Assembly (NCBI RefSeq): GCF_000321415.2
Contig: NC_019902.2
Span: 3,410,001-3,474,000, forward strand
Source of the DNA: Thioalkalivibrio nitratireducens DSM 14787
GTDB taxonomy: Bacteria; Pseudomonadota; Gammaproteobacteria; Ectothiorhodospirales; Ectothiorhodospiraceae
Direction: 5' to 3'
Length of the DNA stretch: 64,000 nt
Shown here: one piece after another, positions 8,548-15,285 of the stretch
Numbering within the stretch: position 1 is the stretch's first letter
How the letters are laid out: every line of letters begins with the position of its first letter
Position numbers and translations under genes: made by a program
The notes under the pieces: generated by a model
What the model saw: the letters and a program-made list of their open reading frames with translations, nothing else
What the model was told of the DNA's origin: nothing
The model's database searches: none

Positions 8548-9055
8548 TCAGCTTCCAACCCAACGACCCGGAGTCTCGTCCCAAGTCCTCCCGTTCAGCA
8601 CACGACCATTCGCCTTCTTCGCCCGCCTGCGGCCGTCGGCACCCCAGGCACCCCACTGCTTGAAGAAGAAGGCCGCGCCGCTGGCCTCGGTCTGGCGGCG
8701 CACGTTGTCGACCCACTCGGGCCGCATGGGCCTGGCTCGCGGGCCGGATTCACCACCGACGATGACCCAGTGGATTCCGGTCAGGTCCAAGGTGCCGAGG
8801 TCCTCCAGCAACGGCTCCACGGAGCCGAAGCGGATCCGTGCCTGCACTTCGCGCAACCGATCGATGCGCGGCAGACCGTACTGCCGGTCCTCCACCGACA
8901 CCCCAGCCACACGTTCGGCGGGCAACTGCGATGGCGGAAGTACCCAGGCAGGCGCTCGGCGCGCTTGGTCAGGATCTGGTAGGTGTGTTGCGGCGTCTGC
9001 GCAATCACCGCCATCACGCGATCGATGGTCTCGGCGTAGCAGTGCTTGCAGGTCC
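8548..9055 (-). pseudogene. DUF5131 (phage Gp37/Gp68-like) gene, frameshifted and internally deleted
   Basis: The C-terminal half is intact in one frame: SVEDRQYGLPRIDRL, then HWVIVGGESGPRARPM and AAFFFKQWGAWG, the hallmark of DUF5131 proteins. The preceding part continues in another frame (TPQHTYQILTKRAERL...NVWLG), so a frameshift lies near 8925. Before that, CKHCYAET, part of the family's cysteine motif, jumps directly to IDRVMAVIAQ, indicating an internal deletion. The 5' end is fused to a HepT fragment. It is non-functional as read. Confidence 0.75.
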
Positions 9056-9130
9056 CTCGACGAACGCGCAGGCATTGGCGGCCGCCTGCCGCATGTGGTC
9101 GAGGTAGTCGGAAGGGCGGTTCTCGGTCAA
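9056..9130 (-). pseudogene. HepT-like HEPN toxin, N-terminal fragment only
   Basis: The minus-strand TTG at 9130 overlaps the stop of the nucleotidyltransferase gene and opens TENRPSDYLDHMRQAAANAC, the usual N-terminus of HepT-like HEPN RNases. After ~25 residues the frame enters the DUF5131 remnant. The catalytic R-x4-6-H motif is missing, so the toxin has been removed and its antitoxin is left alone. A recombination between two genes is the simplest cause. Confidence 0.6.
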
Positions 9131-9417
9131 ACCGGTCGAGCCTCGCTCAGCACCCTGGCGCGGACCTTGGCGGGCAGGTCCCCCGGTGTCAGGAGATCGA
9201 CATGCACACCGAGCAACTCCTCCAACTCGACCTGCAAGCCTCCGAGGTCGAAGAGGGTCGCGCCGGGAAGTGCGTCCACGAGAAGGTCCAGGTCGCTTCC
9301 CTCTTCGTCGGTGCCATGGAGAGCCGACCCGAACACCCGAGGGTTTGTGGCCGGGTACCGCCTGATTCTCTCGCGAACGGCATTCCGGTTGAGCGCAAGG
9401 GCCATGGAGGGTTTCAT
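9127..9417 (-). CDS. MntA-type nucleotidyltransferase antitoxin (orphaned)
   Basis: 96 aa with the minimal nucleotidyltransferase motif: FGSALHGTDEEGSDLDLLVD, giving G-S and the D-x-D metal pair. MntA proteins polyadenylylate a tyrosine of the HepT toxin and inactivate it. The downstream hepT is reduced to 25 codons, so this gene is probably an orphan. A divergent second MNT/HEPN pair lies at 9651-10426. The start at ATG 9417 gives MKPSMALALN, normal for the family. Confidence 0.75.
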   Translation of the reverse strand: MKPSMALALNRNAVRERIRRYPATNPRVFGSALHGTDEEGSDLDLLVDALPGATLFDLGGLQVELEELLGVHVDLLTPGDLPAKVRARVLSEARPV

Positions 9418-9477
9418 GTGTTGGCCATGAATGGGATTGGTTCTGTCATCGTAAGACAGGGGAGTGCATCACGTCAT

Positions 9478-9645
9478 TCATCCGGACCGAGTTCGCGCGC
9501 GTTCTCGGCCATGCGTTCCAGAGCAGCCCCCTGCCTGGGGCGCATCTCACCCCCGTATGCCAACAGGTCCTCGAAGGCGATCCGGCGGTGGGCCCCGACC
9601 ATCCGGTGTGAAAGTCTGTCCGCGTCGATTTCCGTGACCAGCTGC
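9478..9645 (-). pseudogene. 3' fragment of a second HTH antitoxin gene
   Basis: The sequence is homologous to the C-terminal third of the antitoxin at 7892-8362. It reads RMVGAHRRIAFEDLLAYG, then ALERMAENARELG and a stop at 9478-9480. There is no start and no HTH N-terminus. It indicates a duplication of the HTH/PIN module followed by loss. Confidence 0.6.
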
Positions 9646-9650
9646 CGCCG

Positions 9651-10124
9651 TCAGATTGGTGGCAGGGCCATTTTCTGCTCGATTCGCTTCAGGATGGCCA
9701 TGACATCGTCTACCGACCGAAACGCCACATTGAGGAGCGCGGCGTTCTTGTCGGGGTCTTCAGGGTAGTCCTGGGAACAGCGGTTCCGAATCGCTCGGAG
9801 GCGCTGCCACCGTTCGCTGCTTTGGAGAAAACCCAGCTTCTCCAGGCGGTTCAGCTTGTCGATCACCGGCCTGTCCTCGAAAGGCTCCTGAAGAACGCGC
9901 AGAACGGCCGGCAGCAGCCGAGCACCGATGGCATCCTGTAGCCGGCCGAAGCGGAGCACGAACTGATCGAGATCCTGAACGGCTTCGTCGTCCAGAGTGG
10001 CGAGCTGGCTGCCCGACAGTGGAAGCTTGTCCTCCAGGGAGGCCATGGCATGCCTCAGGTGATGAGCGTGCCTCTGGCACTGTCGCCAGGCATCTGCCAG
10101 CTGCTGTGCTGCTGCGTCGGTCAC
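9651..10124 (-). CDS. HEPN-domain protein paired with MNT, catalytic His replaced
   Basis: 157 aa, all helical. It starts by ATGA overlap with the nucleotidyltransferase gene, the arrangement of MNT/HEPN toxin-antitoxin loci. The HEPN RNase motif R-N-x3-H appears as IRNRCSQDYPED (residues 112-123): Gln118 (CAG) stands where His is expected. If the alignment is right, the RNase would be inactive and the protein may act as a decoy, scaffold or evolved partner. The frame is intact and not obviously decayed. Confidence 0.65.
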   Translation of the reverse strand: MTDAAAQQLADAWRQCQRHAHHLRHAMASLEDKLPLSGSQLATLDDEAVQDLDQFVLRFGRLQDAIGARLLPAVLRVLQEPFEDRPVIDKLNRLEKLGFLQSSERWQRLRAIRNRCSQDYPEDPDKNAALLNVAFRSVDDVMAILKRIEQKMALPPI

Positions 10125-10426
10125 AGCCTGACCCCGGTTCGTTCGGCGATGGCAAAGATCGGCGGGTGTTCGCGACGCCCAGGATAGTTCACGAGCAGGT
10201 CGATCTTCTGTTCGCCGATCGCCTGCTGAACCTGCACCTGAAAGCGGATTTCCGCGTTGACGATCTCTTGCGGGTCGGTGATCCGCGTTTCGATCAGCAG
10301 GTCGATATCGCCGCCACGCGCCGTGTCGTCAGCACGCGACCCGAACAGGGTGACACGCGCCTCCGGCCCGAAGCAGTCGAGGGCGGCCCGCCTGATGACC
10401 CGGCGCTGCTGTGCTGTCAGGCGCAT
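10121..10426 (-). CDS. MNT-domain nucleotidyltransferase, partner of HEPN protein
   Basis: 101 aa. The motif TLFGSRADDTARGGDIDLLI (residues ~26-45) supplies the G-S and D-x-D of the minimal nucleotidyltransferase fold. A family antitoxin would modify the HEPN partner, here the next gene, coupled by a 4-base overlap. It is longer on the C-terminal side than MntA at 9127 and only distantly similar, so the two MNT genes are independent acquisitions rather than a recent duplication. Confidence 0.78.
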   Translation of the reverse strand: MRLTAQQRRVIRRAALDCFGPEARVTLFGSRADDTARGGDIDLLIETRITDPQEIVNAEIRFQVQVQQAIGEQKIDLLVNYPGRREHPPIFAIAERTGVRL

Positions 10427-10517
10427 CGCACTTTCCTGAACGGTGTGGCATAACAGCAGCTTAGCACAGGCCCGGAACGCCTCGACTTCAACCGAAGGCT
10501 CGGCTGCAGTTTCCTGG

Positions 10518-10690
10518 CCCCAGCGCCTTTGCCCAGGATGGCCGGTACTCGAATGCTCTGGGCATCCCGGCTCCCGACCCCGAAACGGGGTCGCCGTGGG
10601 CGGTTCTGAGATTACGCCGCGATTCCCTCGACGACGAGATGTTTCACGTCCGTGCGCTGGCTGGCGTGCTCGAAGGTCATCGCGCAGATA
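10518..10690. repeat. Direct repeat D, copy 1 (divergent)
   Basis: It shares a patchy ~170-base similarity with 12548-12733 and 13497-13679, running from a GCGCCT-TGCC core through GGTTCTGAGAT and into the 3' end of the DUF2283 gene (ends near CATCGCGCAGATATG). The repeat is the downstream half of a DUF2283 module, so it probably spread with that module rather than as a transposon. Confidence 0.55.
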
Positions 10691-10809
10691 TGTCCACCGG
10701 CATCCATGTCAAGCACGGTGTTTTCGTCAAGATCCCGAGTCTCGACAACGTCGCCTGCCCGAAACTCGATGTAGAGCGTATCCGTGTCTTCGAAGTAGCT
10801 GACCTTCAT
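10612..10809 (-). CDS. DUF2283 protein, copy A
   Basis: 65 aa from the ATG at 10809, opening MKVSYFEDTDTLYIEF and containing TRDLDENTVLDMD and the C-terminal AMTFEHASQ. These are DUF2283 hallmarks; the family has no established function and often sits behind a small basic partner gene. Here the partner (10806-11041) overlaps the start by four bases but carries a frameshift. The paralogue at 13594-13791 is nearly identical. Toxin-antitoxin membership is only suspected from context. Confidence 0.75.
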   Translation of the reverse strand: MKVSYFEDTDTLYIEFRAGDVVETRDLDENTVLDMDAGGHICAMTFEHASQRTDVKHLVVEGIAA

Positions 10810-11041
10810 GGCTTGAATCCTCGATCGAAAAACGCGTTGTGCACGGTTTCGCATCCGGTAACAACACCACAGGCAGGTAACAATTTTCCATCTCGGCGAT
10901 CCTCGCCCACCGCCGGATATGTCCATCCATCTGCCGGCGCTCTTTCTCCGGATACTGCGGGACTCGCCGAATCCAGTCGTCCCTGATTCCCACGCGGTCC
11001 GGTCTGATGCGGGTCGCGTCGAAGTACGCTGTCGTCTTCAT
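10806..11041 (-). pseudogene. DUF2283-partner gene with 1-base deletion
   Basis: From ATG 11041 (Shine-Dalgarno AAGGGA about 9 bases upstream) it reads MKTTAYFDATRIRPDRVG...RWARIAEMENCYL, then leaves frame near 10847. The correct ending ETVHNAFFDRGFKP is found one frame over. Comparison with the copy at 13788 shows one missing base in the GGTTTCGCATCCGG stretch. The product should be ~77 aa, small and basic; family unknown to me. It is either a pseudogene or, less likely, subject to frameshifting. Confidence 0.6.
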
Positions 11042-11075
11042 CGACATCATTCCCTTGGGAAACGCTGATTAATCC

Positions 11076-11164
11076 GTCATCGCGAGGAGCGAAGCGACGT
11101 GGCGATCCATAAAGCACTGATTTCGTGTTCACCCCCTGGATTGCCGCGCTTCGCTCGCAATGAC
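11076..11164. repeat. MITE-like element, short core copy (R1)
   Basis: GTCATCGCGAGGAGCGAAGC at the left and its near inverse GCTTCGCTCGCAATGAC at the right enclose an 89-base unit similar to the inner arms of the longer copies at 14847, 22585 and 23161. The CCTGATTATCACG ends are absent or eroded (only CTGATTAATC is seen at 11065). It lies upstream of the DUF2283 module. Confidence 0.6.
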
Positions 11165-11373
11165 AGGACCCTTTTTTCTGCGTTTCCCTTGGTGTCGAGC
11201 CCTTCAGAGGTCTGCGCTGGTCCGTCAGGGGAAACCGCCATCCGGTCGCCCACGCACCCCAGCGCCGCCGGCTTGCGCACCTGCACGGCGCCACCCTGTC
11301 CGAGAATCCACTTACAGGAAATGGGACGGAGGGATTTATTTCTTCTCCCTCCGTCTCCTTCTTGGGCCGAAGC

Positions 11374-11402
11374 TTGACCTCTTTCACAGTCGCCGATACC
11401 TT
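11374..11402 (+). promoter_or_regulatory. Possible sigma-70 promoter of hipB
   Basis: TTGACC at 11374-11379, a 17-base spacer, then TACCTT at 11397-11402, upstream of the HipB-like start at 11447. The following 40 bases are strongly A/T-rich against the local background (another -10 candidate TATTAT lies near 11420) and could hold the operator for autorepression. The -10 match is imperfect. Confidence 0.35.
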
Positions 11403-11446
11403 ATTCGACATCGAATTATATTATTGATGCAGTATTAAACATCGAC

Positions 11447-11782
11447 ATGGCTTATGGGACGGAGGAGATAGCGGAACGGCTCCGGGCCGCACGCGCAGCC
11501 AGCGGGCTGAGCCAGCGCGAGTTGAGCGCGTTGGCGGGTATCCCGCAGGCGCAGATTTCCCGCATCGAGGCGGGAACCGTCGATCTGCGCGTCTCCAGCC
11601 TCGTTGCGCTGGCGCATGCGCTGGACCTCGAGCTTGCGCTCGTCCCGCGCAAGGCGGTTCCCGCTGTCCGGGCTCTGACCAAGGAGGCGCTTCGCAACAA
11701 GGCCGTTCACGATGCCGATCCTGAAGCCGACGAGGGCGGCGCCCCCCCCGCGTACTCGTTGGACGACGACCAAGATGCCTGA
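11447..11782 (+). CDS. HipB-like XRE antitoxin
   Basis: 111 aa with an XRE HTH at ~7-62: IAERLRAARAASGLSQRELS, then AGIPQAQISRIEAG. The acidic C-terminal tail (DADPEADEGG) is common in HipB proteins. It overlaps the next gene, which encodes a HipA N-terminal segment, exactly as in hipBA loci. It should repress its own promoter. With the kinase gene truncated, it may now be a stand-alone regulator. Confidence 0.78.
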   Translation: MAYGTEEIAERLRAARAASGLSQRELSALAGIPQAQISRIEAGTVDLRVSSLVALAHALDLELALVPRKAVPAVRALTKEALRNKAVHDADPEADEGGAPPAYSLDDDQDA

Positions 11783-12020
11783 TGTCGCCGTCCTTACGGT
11801 CCACCTTCACGGCGAGCCGATCGGCACCCTGACCCATCTCGGCGGCGAGCGATCACTCTTCTCGTTCAACGACGCCTATATCGAAAGCGAGGACCGGCCG
11901 ACTCTGAGCCTGAATTTCAAGGATCGCTACGGTGATCTGATCACCGAGTTCCCCCCAATCAAGCGCAAGCTCACGCCATTCTTCCACACCGAGCAACTCC
12001 TCCCAATGCAGCACGGCTAA
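11775..12020 (+). CDS. HipA N-terminal fragment (HipS-like)
   Basis: 81 aa. The sequence DVAVLTVHLHGEPIGTLTHL...PTLSLNFKDRYGDLI is the N-terminal subdomain 1 of HipA kinases (normally ~400+ aa). Similarity stops at KLTPFFHTEQLLP, where family members continue PFFSNLLPEG. No kinase domain follows; the next gene is RelE on the other strand. It is probably truncated, but tripartite HipBST systems have a free-standing subdomain-1 protein (HipS) as antitoxin, so a retained function cannot be excluded. Confidence 0.65.
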   Translation: MPDVAVLTVHLHGEPIGTLTHLGGERSLFSFNDAYIESEDRPTLSLNFKDRYGDLITEFPPIKRKLTPFFHTEQLLPMQHG

Positions 12021-12289
12021 CGCTTCCGATAGACCTCGCGCCGATGCCCAATGGTCACCACGAGGACGATCAGGTGGTTGTCCTGTAGCTCGCAGAGGAT
12101 GCGGTAATCCCCAACGCGATAGCGCCAAAGCCCCTTTCTGTCGCCTACGAGCGGCTTGCCGCGACTGCGCGGATCGTCAAGGGGTGCGATCTCGTCTTCG
12201 AGGTAATCGAGGATGGCGGCCTGCCACTTCCTGTCGAGCCTGGCCAGTTGACGCCTGGCCGTATCGATGAACTCAACGTTCCAGGCCAA
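12017..12289 (-). CDS. RelE-family mRNA interferase toxin
   Basis: 90 aa, normal RelE length. Typical features: VEFIDTARRQLARLDRKWQA at the N-terminus, GLWRYRVGDYRILCEL in the core strands and HRREVYRKR at the end, with the basic and Tyr residues used by RelE toxins to cut mRNA in the ribosomal A site. It overlaps the RelB-like gene by 17 bases and its stop overlaps the end of the HipA fragment. Confidence 0.88.
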   Translation of the reverse strand: MAWNVEFIDTARRQLARLDRKWQAAILDYLEDEIAPLDDPRSRGKPLVGDRKGLWRYRVGDYRILCELQDNHLIVLVVTIGHRREVYRKR

Positions 12290-12485
12290 GCTCGCGTCTC
12301 ACGTCCGCCAGGCTCGTGCGCGGTTCCTTCCGCTCCAGGGCGGCGAGCGCCAGCAGGTAGTCGGCGCGGTCCTCGAGGTACGCGGCAAGCGCCTCCTTCA
12401 CGTAGTAGCTCTTGCTGCGCCCTGTAGCGGCGGCGAGCTGTTCAAGCTCCTTCTCCATTTGCGGGTCGAGTCTCACAGCGAGCAT
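12273..12485 (-). CDS. RelB-like ribbon-helix-helix antitoxin
   Basis: 70 aa. The N-terminus MLAVRLDPQMEKELEQLA, then GRSKSYYVKEALAAYLED, is a ribbon-helix-helix DNA-binding unit followed by a toxin-binding helix. It overlaps the RelE gene and lies upstream of it, so it should be co-transcribed and autoregulatory. Its 5' region is part of the ~290-base repeat also present at 13390, where only the first 13 or so codons of this gene survive. Confidence 0.85.
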   Translation of the reverse strand: MLAVRLDPQMEKELEQLAAATGRSKSYYVKEALAAYLEDRADYLLALAALERKEPRTSLADVRRELGLER

Positions 12486-12733
12486 CGCAGTCGGCTCTTT
12501 GGCTGGTGGTGTCGTACAAGTATAACAGCGTCGGTCAACAACGTGATGGCCTCGGCCCGGCGCCTATGCCGCGGATGTCCGGTGCTCGTGTGCTCCGGGC
12601 ATCCAGACTCCTGGCCGAAGCAAGGTCGCCATGGGGAGGTTCTGAGATCAAGCCGCGATCCGCTCGACGACGCGATGCTTCACGTCCGTGCGCTGGCTGG
12701 CCTGCTCGAAGGTCATCGCGCAGATATGCCCAC
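12443..12733. repeat. Direct repeat D, copy 2
   Basis: About 290 bases highly similar to 13390-13679: it runs from the first codons of the RelB-like gene through the upstream region (GGCTCTTTGGCTGG, GCGTCGGTCA, GATGGCCTCGGCCCGGCGCC) to the last ~26 codons of a DUF2283 gene (12656-12733, minus strand). The two copies flank parDE directly. The DUF2283 part is a fragment without a start. Confidence 0.7.
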
Positions 12734-12752
12734 ACGCGCGGACTCGGGATCA

Positions 12753-13079
12753 TCACCCGTCCGACTCCTGCATCCACGACGGGATGTCTTGCTCACCGTG
12801 CAGAATGCGCCAGACGTCGATGTGGTCGGCGCGTTCGACGTAAAAGACGAGGTGGGGGTAATGCGGGAGGTGCCAATGACGCAGGCCCGGCAAGTTGAGT
12901 TCGTGGGCGTAGCGGGGTGAGCCGGTGGCGGGATGGCGGCTGATGTGGGCGTAGGCCTTCTGCAAGCCGTCGATGAAGCCGAATGCGGCCGCTTCGGCAT
13001 CCTCGGCGAGGTAGAAATCGACTGCGGCTTCGACGTCCCGTTGGGCCTGCTCGCGCGGGACCACGGGCTTGACGCTCAT
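12753..13079 (-). CDS. ParE/RelE-family toxin
   Basis: 108 aa. Family features: REQAQRDVEAAVDFYL, FIDGLQKAYAHISRHPATGS, then HLVFYVERADHIDVWRILHG. ParE toxins poison DNA gyrase, whereas close relatives cut mRNA; sequence alone does not decide. It lies 8 bases after the ParD-like gene. The module is bracketed by the two ~290-base repeats. Confidence 0.87.
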   Translation of the reverse strand: MSVKPVVPREQAQRDVEAAVDFYLAEDAEAAAFGFIDGLQKAYAHISRHPATGSPRYAHELNLPGLRHWHLPHYPHLVFYVERADHIDVWRILHGEQDIPSWMQESDG

Positions 13080-13087
13080 TCTGCCTG

Positions 13088-13351
13088 TCAGGCCTTGCGG
13101 CTGGGCTTGCCACCCGCCCGGGCGGTACTGCGTACATGCTCACGCAAGCCGTCGAAGTACGCCTCGTTCACCGGTGCAGAGGGCGCCGACGATGCGCCGG
13201 TGAGCAACAGGTTGCGCAGCCGCAGGCGATCCTGGTCACGCCGGATGAGTTCGCGCACGTACTCGCTGCTGGTACCGTAGCCGCGGTGGCGAACCTGCTC
13301 ATCAACGAAGGCCTTGAGGCTTTCGGGCAGGGAGATGTTCATCGTGGTCAT
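13088..13351 (-). CDS. ParD-like antitoxin
   Basis: 87 aa. MNISLPESLKAFVDEQV, then GYGTSSEYVRELIRRDQD is a canonical ParD ribbon-helix-helix, followed by the C-terminal toxin-binding part (APVNEAYFDGLREHV). It is upstream of and nearly abutting the toxin gene, and should autorepress the pair. An internal start at the Met before NISL (13342) is an alternative to 13351. Confidence 0.87.
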   Translation of the reverse strand: MTTMNISLPESLKAFVDEQVRHRGYGTSSEYVRELIRRDQDRLRLRNLLLTGASSAPSAPVNEAYFDGLREHVRSTARAGGKPSRKA

Positions 13352-13389
13352 GGCCCGAGTTTAGATGGCCTTGGCAAAATTTGGCAATA

Positions 13390-13679
13390 CAAGCTCCTTC
13401 TCCATTTGCCGGTCGAGTCTCACAGCGAGCATCGCAGGCGGCTCTTTGGCTGGTTGTGTCGTACAAGTACGACAGCGTCGGTCATCAAGATGATGGCCTC
13501 GGCCCGGCGCCTTTGCCGCGGATGTCCGGTGCTCGTAAGCTCTGGGCAGCCAGACTCCTGGCCGAAACAAGACCCCCCCGGGGGGTTCTGAGATCAGGCC
13601 GCGATCCCCTCGACGACGAGATGCTTCACGTCCGTGCGCTGACTGGCGTGCTCGAAAGTCATCGCGCAGATATGCCCAC
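13390..13679. repeat. Direct repeat D, copy 3
   Basis: The partner of 12443-12733 in the same orientation. It contains the first codons of a lost RelB-like gene (MLAVRLDRQMEKEL), an intergenic stretch with a run of nine C followed by six G near 13573, and the 3' end of the complete DUF2283 gene copy C. Confidence 0.7.
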
Positions 13680-13791
13680 CGGCATCCAGGTCGAGCACGG
13701 TGTTCTCGTCCAGATCACGCGTCTCGGCCACATCTCCCGCGTGCAACTCGATGTAGAGGGTGTCGGTGTCCTCGAAGTAGCTGACCTTCAT
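13594..13791 (-). CDS. DUF2283 protein, copy C
   Basis: 65 aa from the ATG at 13791, differing from copy A (10612-10809) at only a few positions (IELHAGDVAE against IEFRAGDVVE). The start overlaps the end of its partner gene by four bases. Function unknown; the conservation of both copies against the surrounding decay suggests selection or recent duplication. Confidence 0.75.
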   Translation of the reverse strand: MKVSYFEDTDTLYIELHAGDVAETRDLDENTVLDLDAGGHICAMTFEHASQRTDVKHLVVEGIAA

Positions 13792-13907
13792 GGGTTGAAT
13801 CCTCGATCGAAAAATGCGTTGTGCACGGTCTCGCCGTCGGACAACAAGACCACGCGCAGGTAGCGATTCTCTATCTCGGTGATCCGCGCCCACCGGCAGA
13901 TGACGAA
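13788..13907 (-). pseudogene. DUF2283-partner gene, 5'-truncated copy
   Basis: The C-terminal 40 codons are intact (RWARITEIENRYLRVVLLSD ... ETVHNAFFDRGFNP, stop at 13788) but the first ~38 codons are missing; the frame enters the 3' end of the pRiA4b gene with no start. Unlike copy A, the frame here is uninterrupted, which identifies the 1-base deletion in copy A. Confidence 0.65.
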
Positions 13908-13908
13908 A

Positions 13909-14574
13909 TCATGCCTCTCCGAAAACGAGCTTCCACCGCCGCTTGGGATTGTCGAAACGCACATCGGAAGCCTTGAAGATCTCCGGCCCCCAACCATTTG
14001 GAACCCAGTTACGGAGGTCCTCGTGATCCGGGTGCTTCGGATCCAGGAGGGCCTCGACCAGGTTCTCGTACCCCCAAACCCCTCCGCAGTCTTCCGGTGG
14101 GCAGGCGCGGGCACCCGCCAGGCACTGTGGATAGCGCTGTCCCTTGATGCGTGGCTCGACGCCGACGAGTGTGATGCGGTGCTTCCAGCCATCACCGAAG
14201 TCGTAGTCGTAGTCGAAGGTCTGGCCCGCCTCCTCGATCCATTCGATCACGCCGACGGTCCAGCCGGGAAGCGTCACCGTGCCCGTACCGAACCCTTCGT
14301 CGTCCGGTAAGCCGATGCGCAGCAGCTCCCCGCTCTCCGGTTCGGGGACCTGGAATTCGTGCAGGTGATAATCCTCCCAGCCCATCGCGTCCTGGATCGC
14401 GACGTGCAGATCCCAGAACGAATAACTGGCCGGGACCAGGATCTCCCGCCAGATCGGGGGCTGAATGTCGAGAAGCTCGATCCGGAAGCGGAACACGTCA
14501 CGTCGCTGATTGGCCACTGCTCGACCTCGTACCTTGTCGGAAAAGTGGACGGTGCCGTCACTGCCTTGCGGCAA
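13909..14574 (-). CDS. Plasmid pRiA4b ORF-3 family protein
   Basis: 221 aa. Recognisable family features: FRFRIELLDIQPPIWREI, SFWDLHVAIQDAMGWEDYHL, FDYDYDFGDGWKH and ACPPEDCGGVWGYENL near the C-terminus. The function is unknown; members occur on plasmids and in mobile regions. The stop abuts the truncated DUF2283 partner. A short fragment of a relative's C-terminus is found near 17380-17420. Confidence 0.85.
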   Translation of the reverse strand: MPQGSDGTVHFSDKVRGRAVANQRRDVFRFRIELLDIQPPIWREILVPASYSFWDLHVAIQDAMGWEDYHLHEFQVPEPESGELLRIGLPDDEGFGTGTVTLPGWTVGVIEWIEEAGQTFDYDYDFGDGWKHRITLVGVEPRIKGQRYPQCLAGARACPPEDCGGVWGYENLVEALLDPKHPDHEDLRNWVPNGWGPEIFKASDVRFDNPKRRWKLVFGEA

Positions 14575-14632
14575 TCAATCGCGCTGTGTGGGCATGGACA
14601 CAGCGCCGGGGTCGCTTTTCGCGCCAGACAAA

Positions 14633-14846
14633 TCAGACATGGATGGCATCCCTTTCCACATACGGGCGCAGCTCCGGGCGTAGCGCCTTGTCGGTGACGA
14701 AATCCACTGGACACGTCAACAGGTCCTCCAGGTAGAACTGAACACCGAAATACCGCTTCGAGCTGGCCGGGCCATCAAAGGTCACCAGAATATCGATATC
14801 GCTTCCCTCCTCAGCGGCATCTCTCGCCGTCGAGCCAAACAGGGCA
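14633..14846 (-). pseudogene. MNT nucleotidyltransferase gene cut by a MITE
   Basis: It begins abruptly at ALFGSTARDAAEEGSDIDIL, the active-site loop, and continues in frame through FYLEDLLTCPVDFVTDKALR to the stop at 14633. The preceding codons are replaced exactly at CCTGATTATCACG, the end of the MITE copy at 14847. The gene is therefore disrupted just before its G-S-x-A motif. The missing N-terminal part is not on the far side of the insertion. Confidence 0.7.
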
Positions 14847-15090
14847 CCTGATTATCACGGAAGCTCCGCAAGCTGGACTGGGCCATCTTCGAAACCAGCG
14901 TCATCGCGAGGAGCGAAGCCTTCAGCCGCGAGCGCAGCGTGGCGGACTTAGCCGCGAGCGCAGCGTGGCGGGACGTGGCGATCCAGACGGCGATGGTCCT
15001 CCCCGCGCCGCCTGGATTGCCGCGCTTCGCTCGCAATGACGACCACGCGGAGAGGTGTCGCACTGGCTGAGGAGGTTTCGTGATAATCAG
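14847..15090 (-). mobile_element. MITE-like element copy R2 (in nucleotidyltransferase gene)
   Basis: 244 bases with inverted ends CCTGATTATCACGGAAGC and GGTTTCGTGATAATCAG. Inner arms contain GTCATCGCGAGGAGCGAAGC and CGCTTCGCTCGCAATGACGA. It carries an internal tandem duplication of AGCCGCGAGCGCAGCGTGGCGG (14932-14973 region) and lacks a ~40-base stretch present in R3 and R4. No coding capacity of its own. It is inverted relative to R3/R4 and joined directly to structured element S1. Confidence 0.72.
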
Positions 15091-15213
15091 CCTCCCAACC
15101 CCCGTCCGTACCGGGGCAGGCGTTCGTCGAGAAACGGGACTGCGGCGCAGCACTATCGGCATCCCGGTAACCCACTGATTTCAGTGCAGCGTGGCAGTTT
15201 GTTTCTCAAGAGG
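15091..15213 (-). repeat. Structured element S1 joined to MITE R2
   Basis: Read on the minus strand it matches 23035-23160: both start CCTCTTGAGAAACAAACTGC, share GGGTTACC and a long GTTTCTC/GAACGCCTGCCCCGGTA core, and both end directly at a MITE terminus. Hairpin CACTGA-AA-TCAGTG (15173-15186) corresponds to ACATGA-AA-TCATGT in S2; a second GC hairpin is at 15100-15116. Paired changes point to a conserved RNA or DNA structure. Confidence 0.6.
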
Positions 15214-15285
15214 TCATTTGATGCCTGTCATCGTGCAGAGTACGGCATCGCGTTCCAGGCAGTCTGCATCGGCCCCTTGGGCGTG

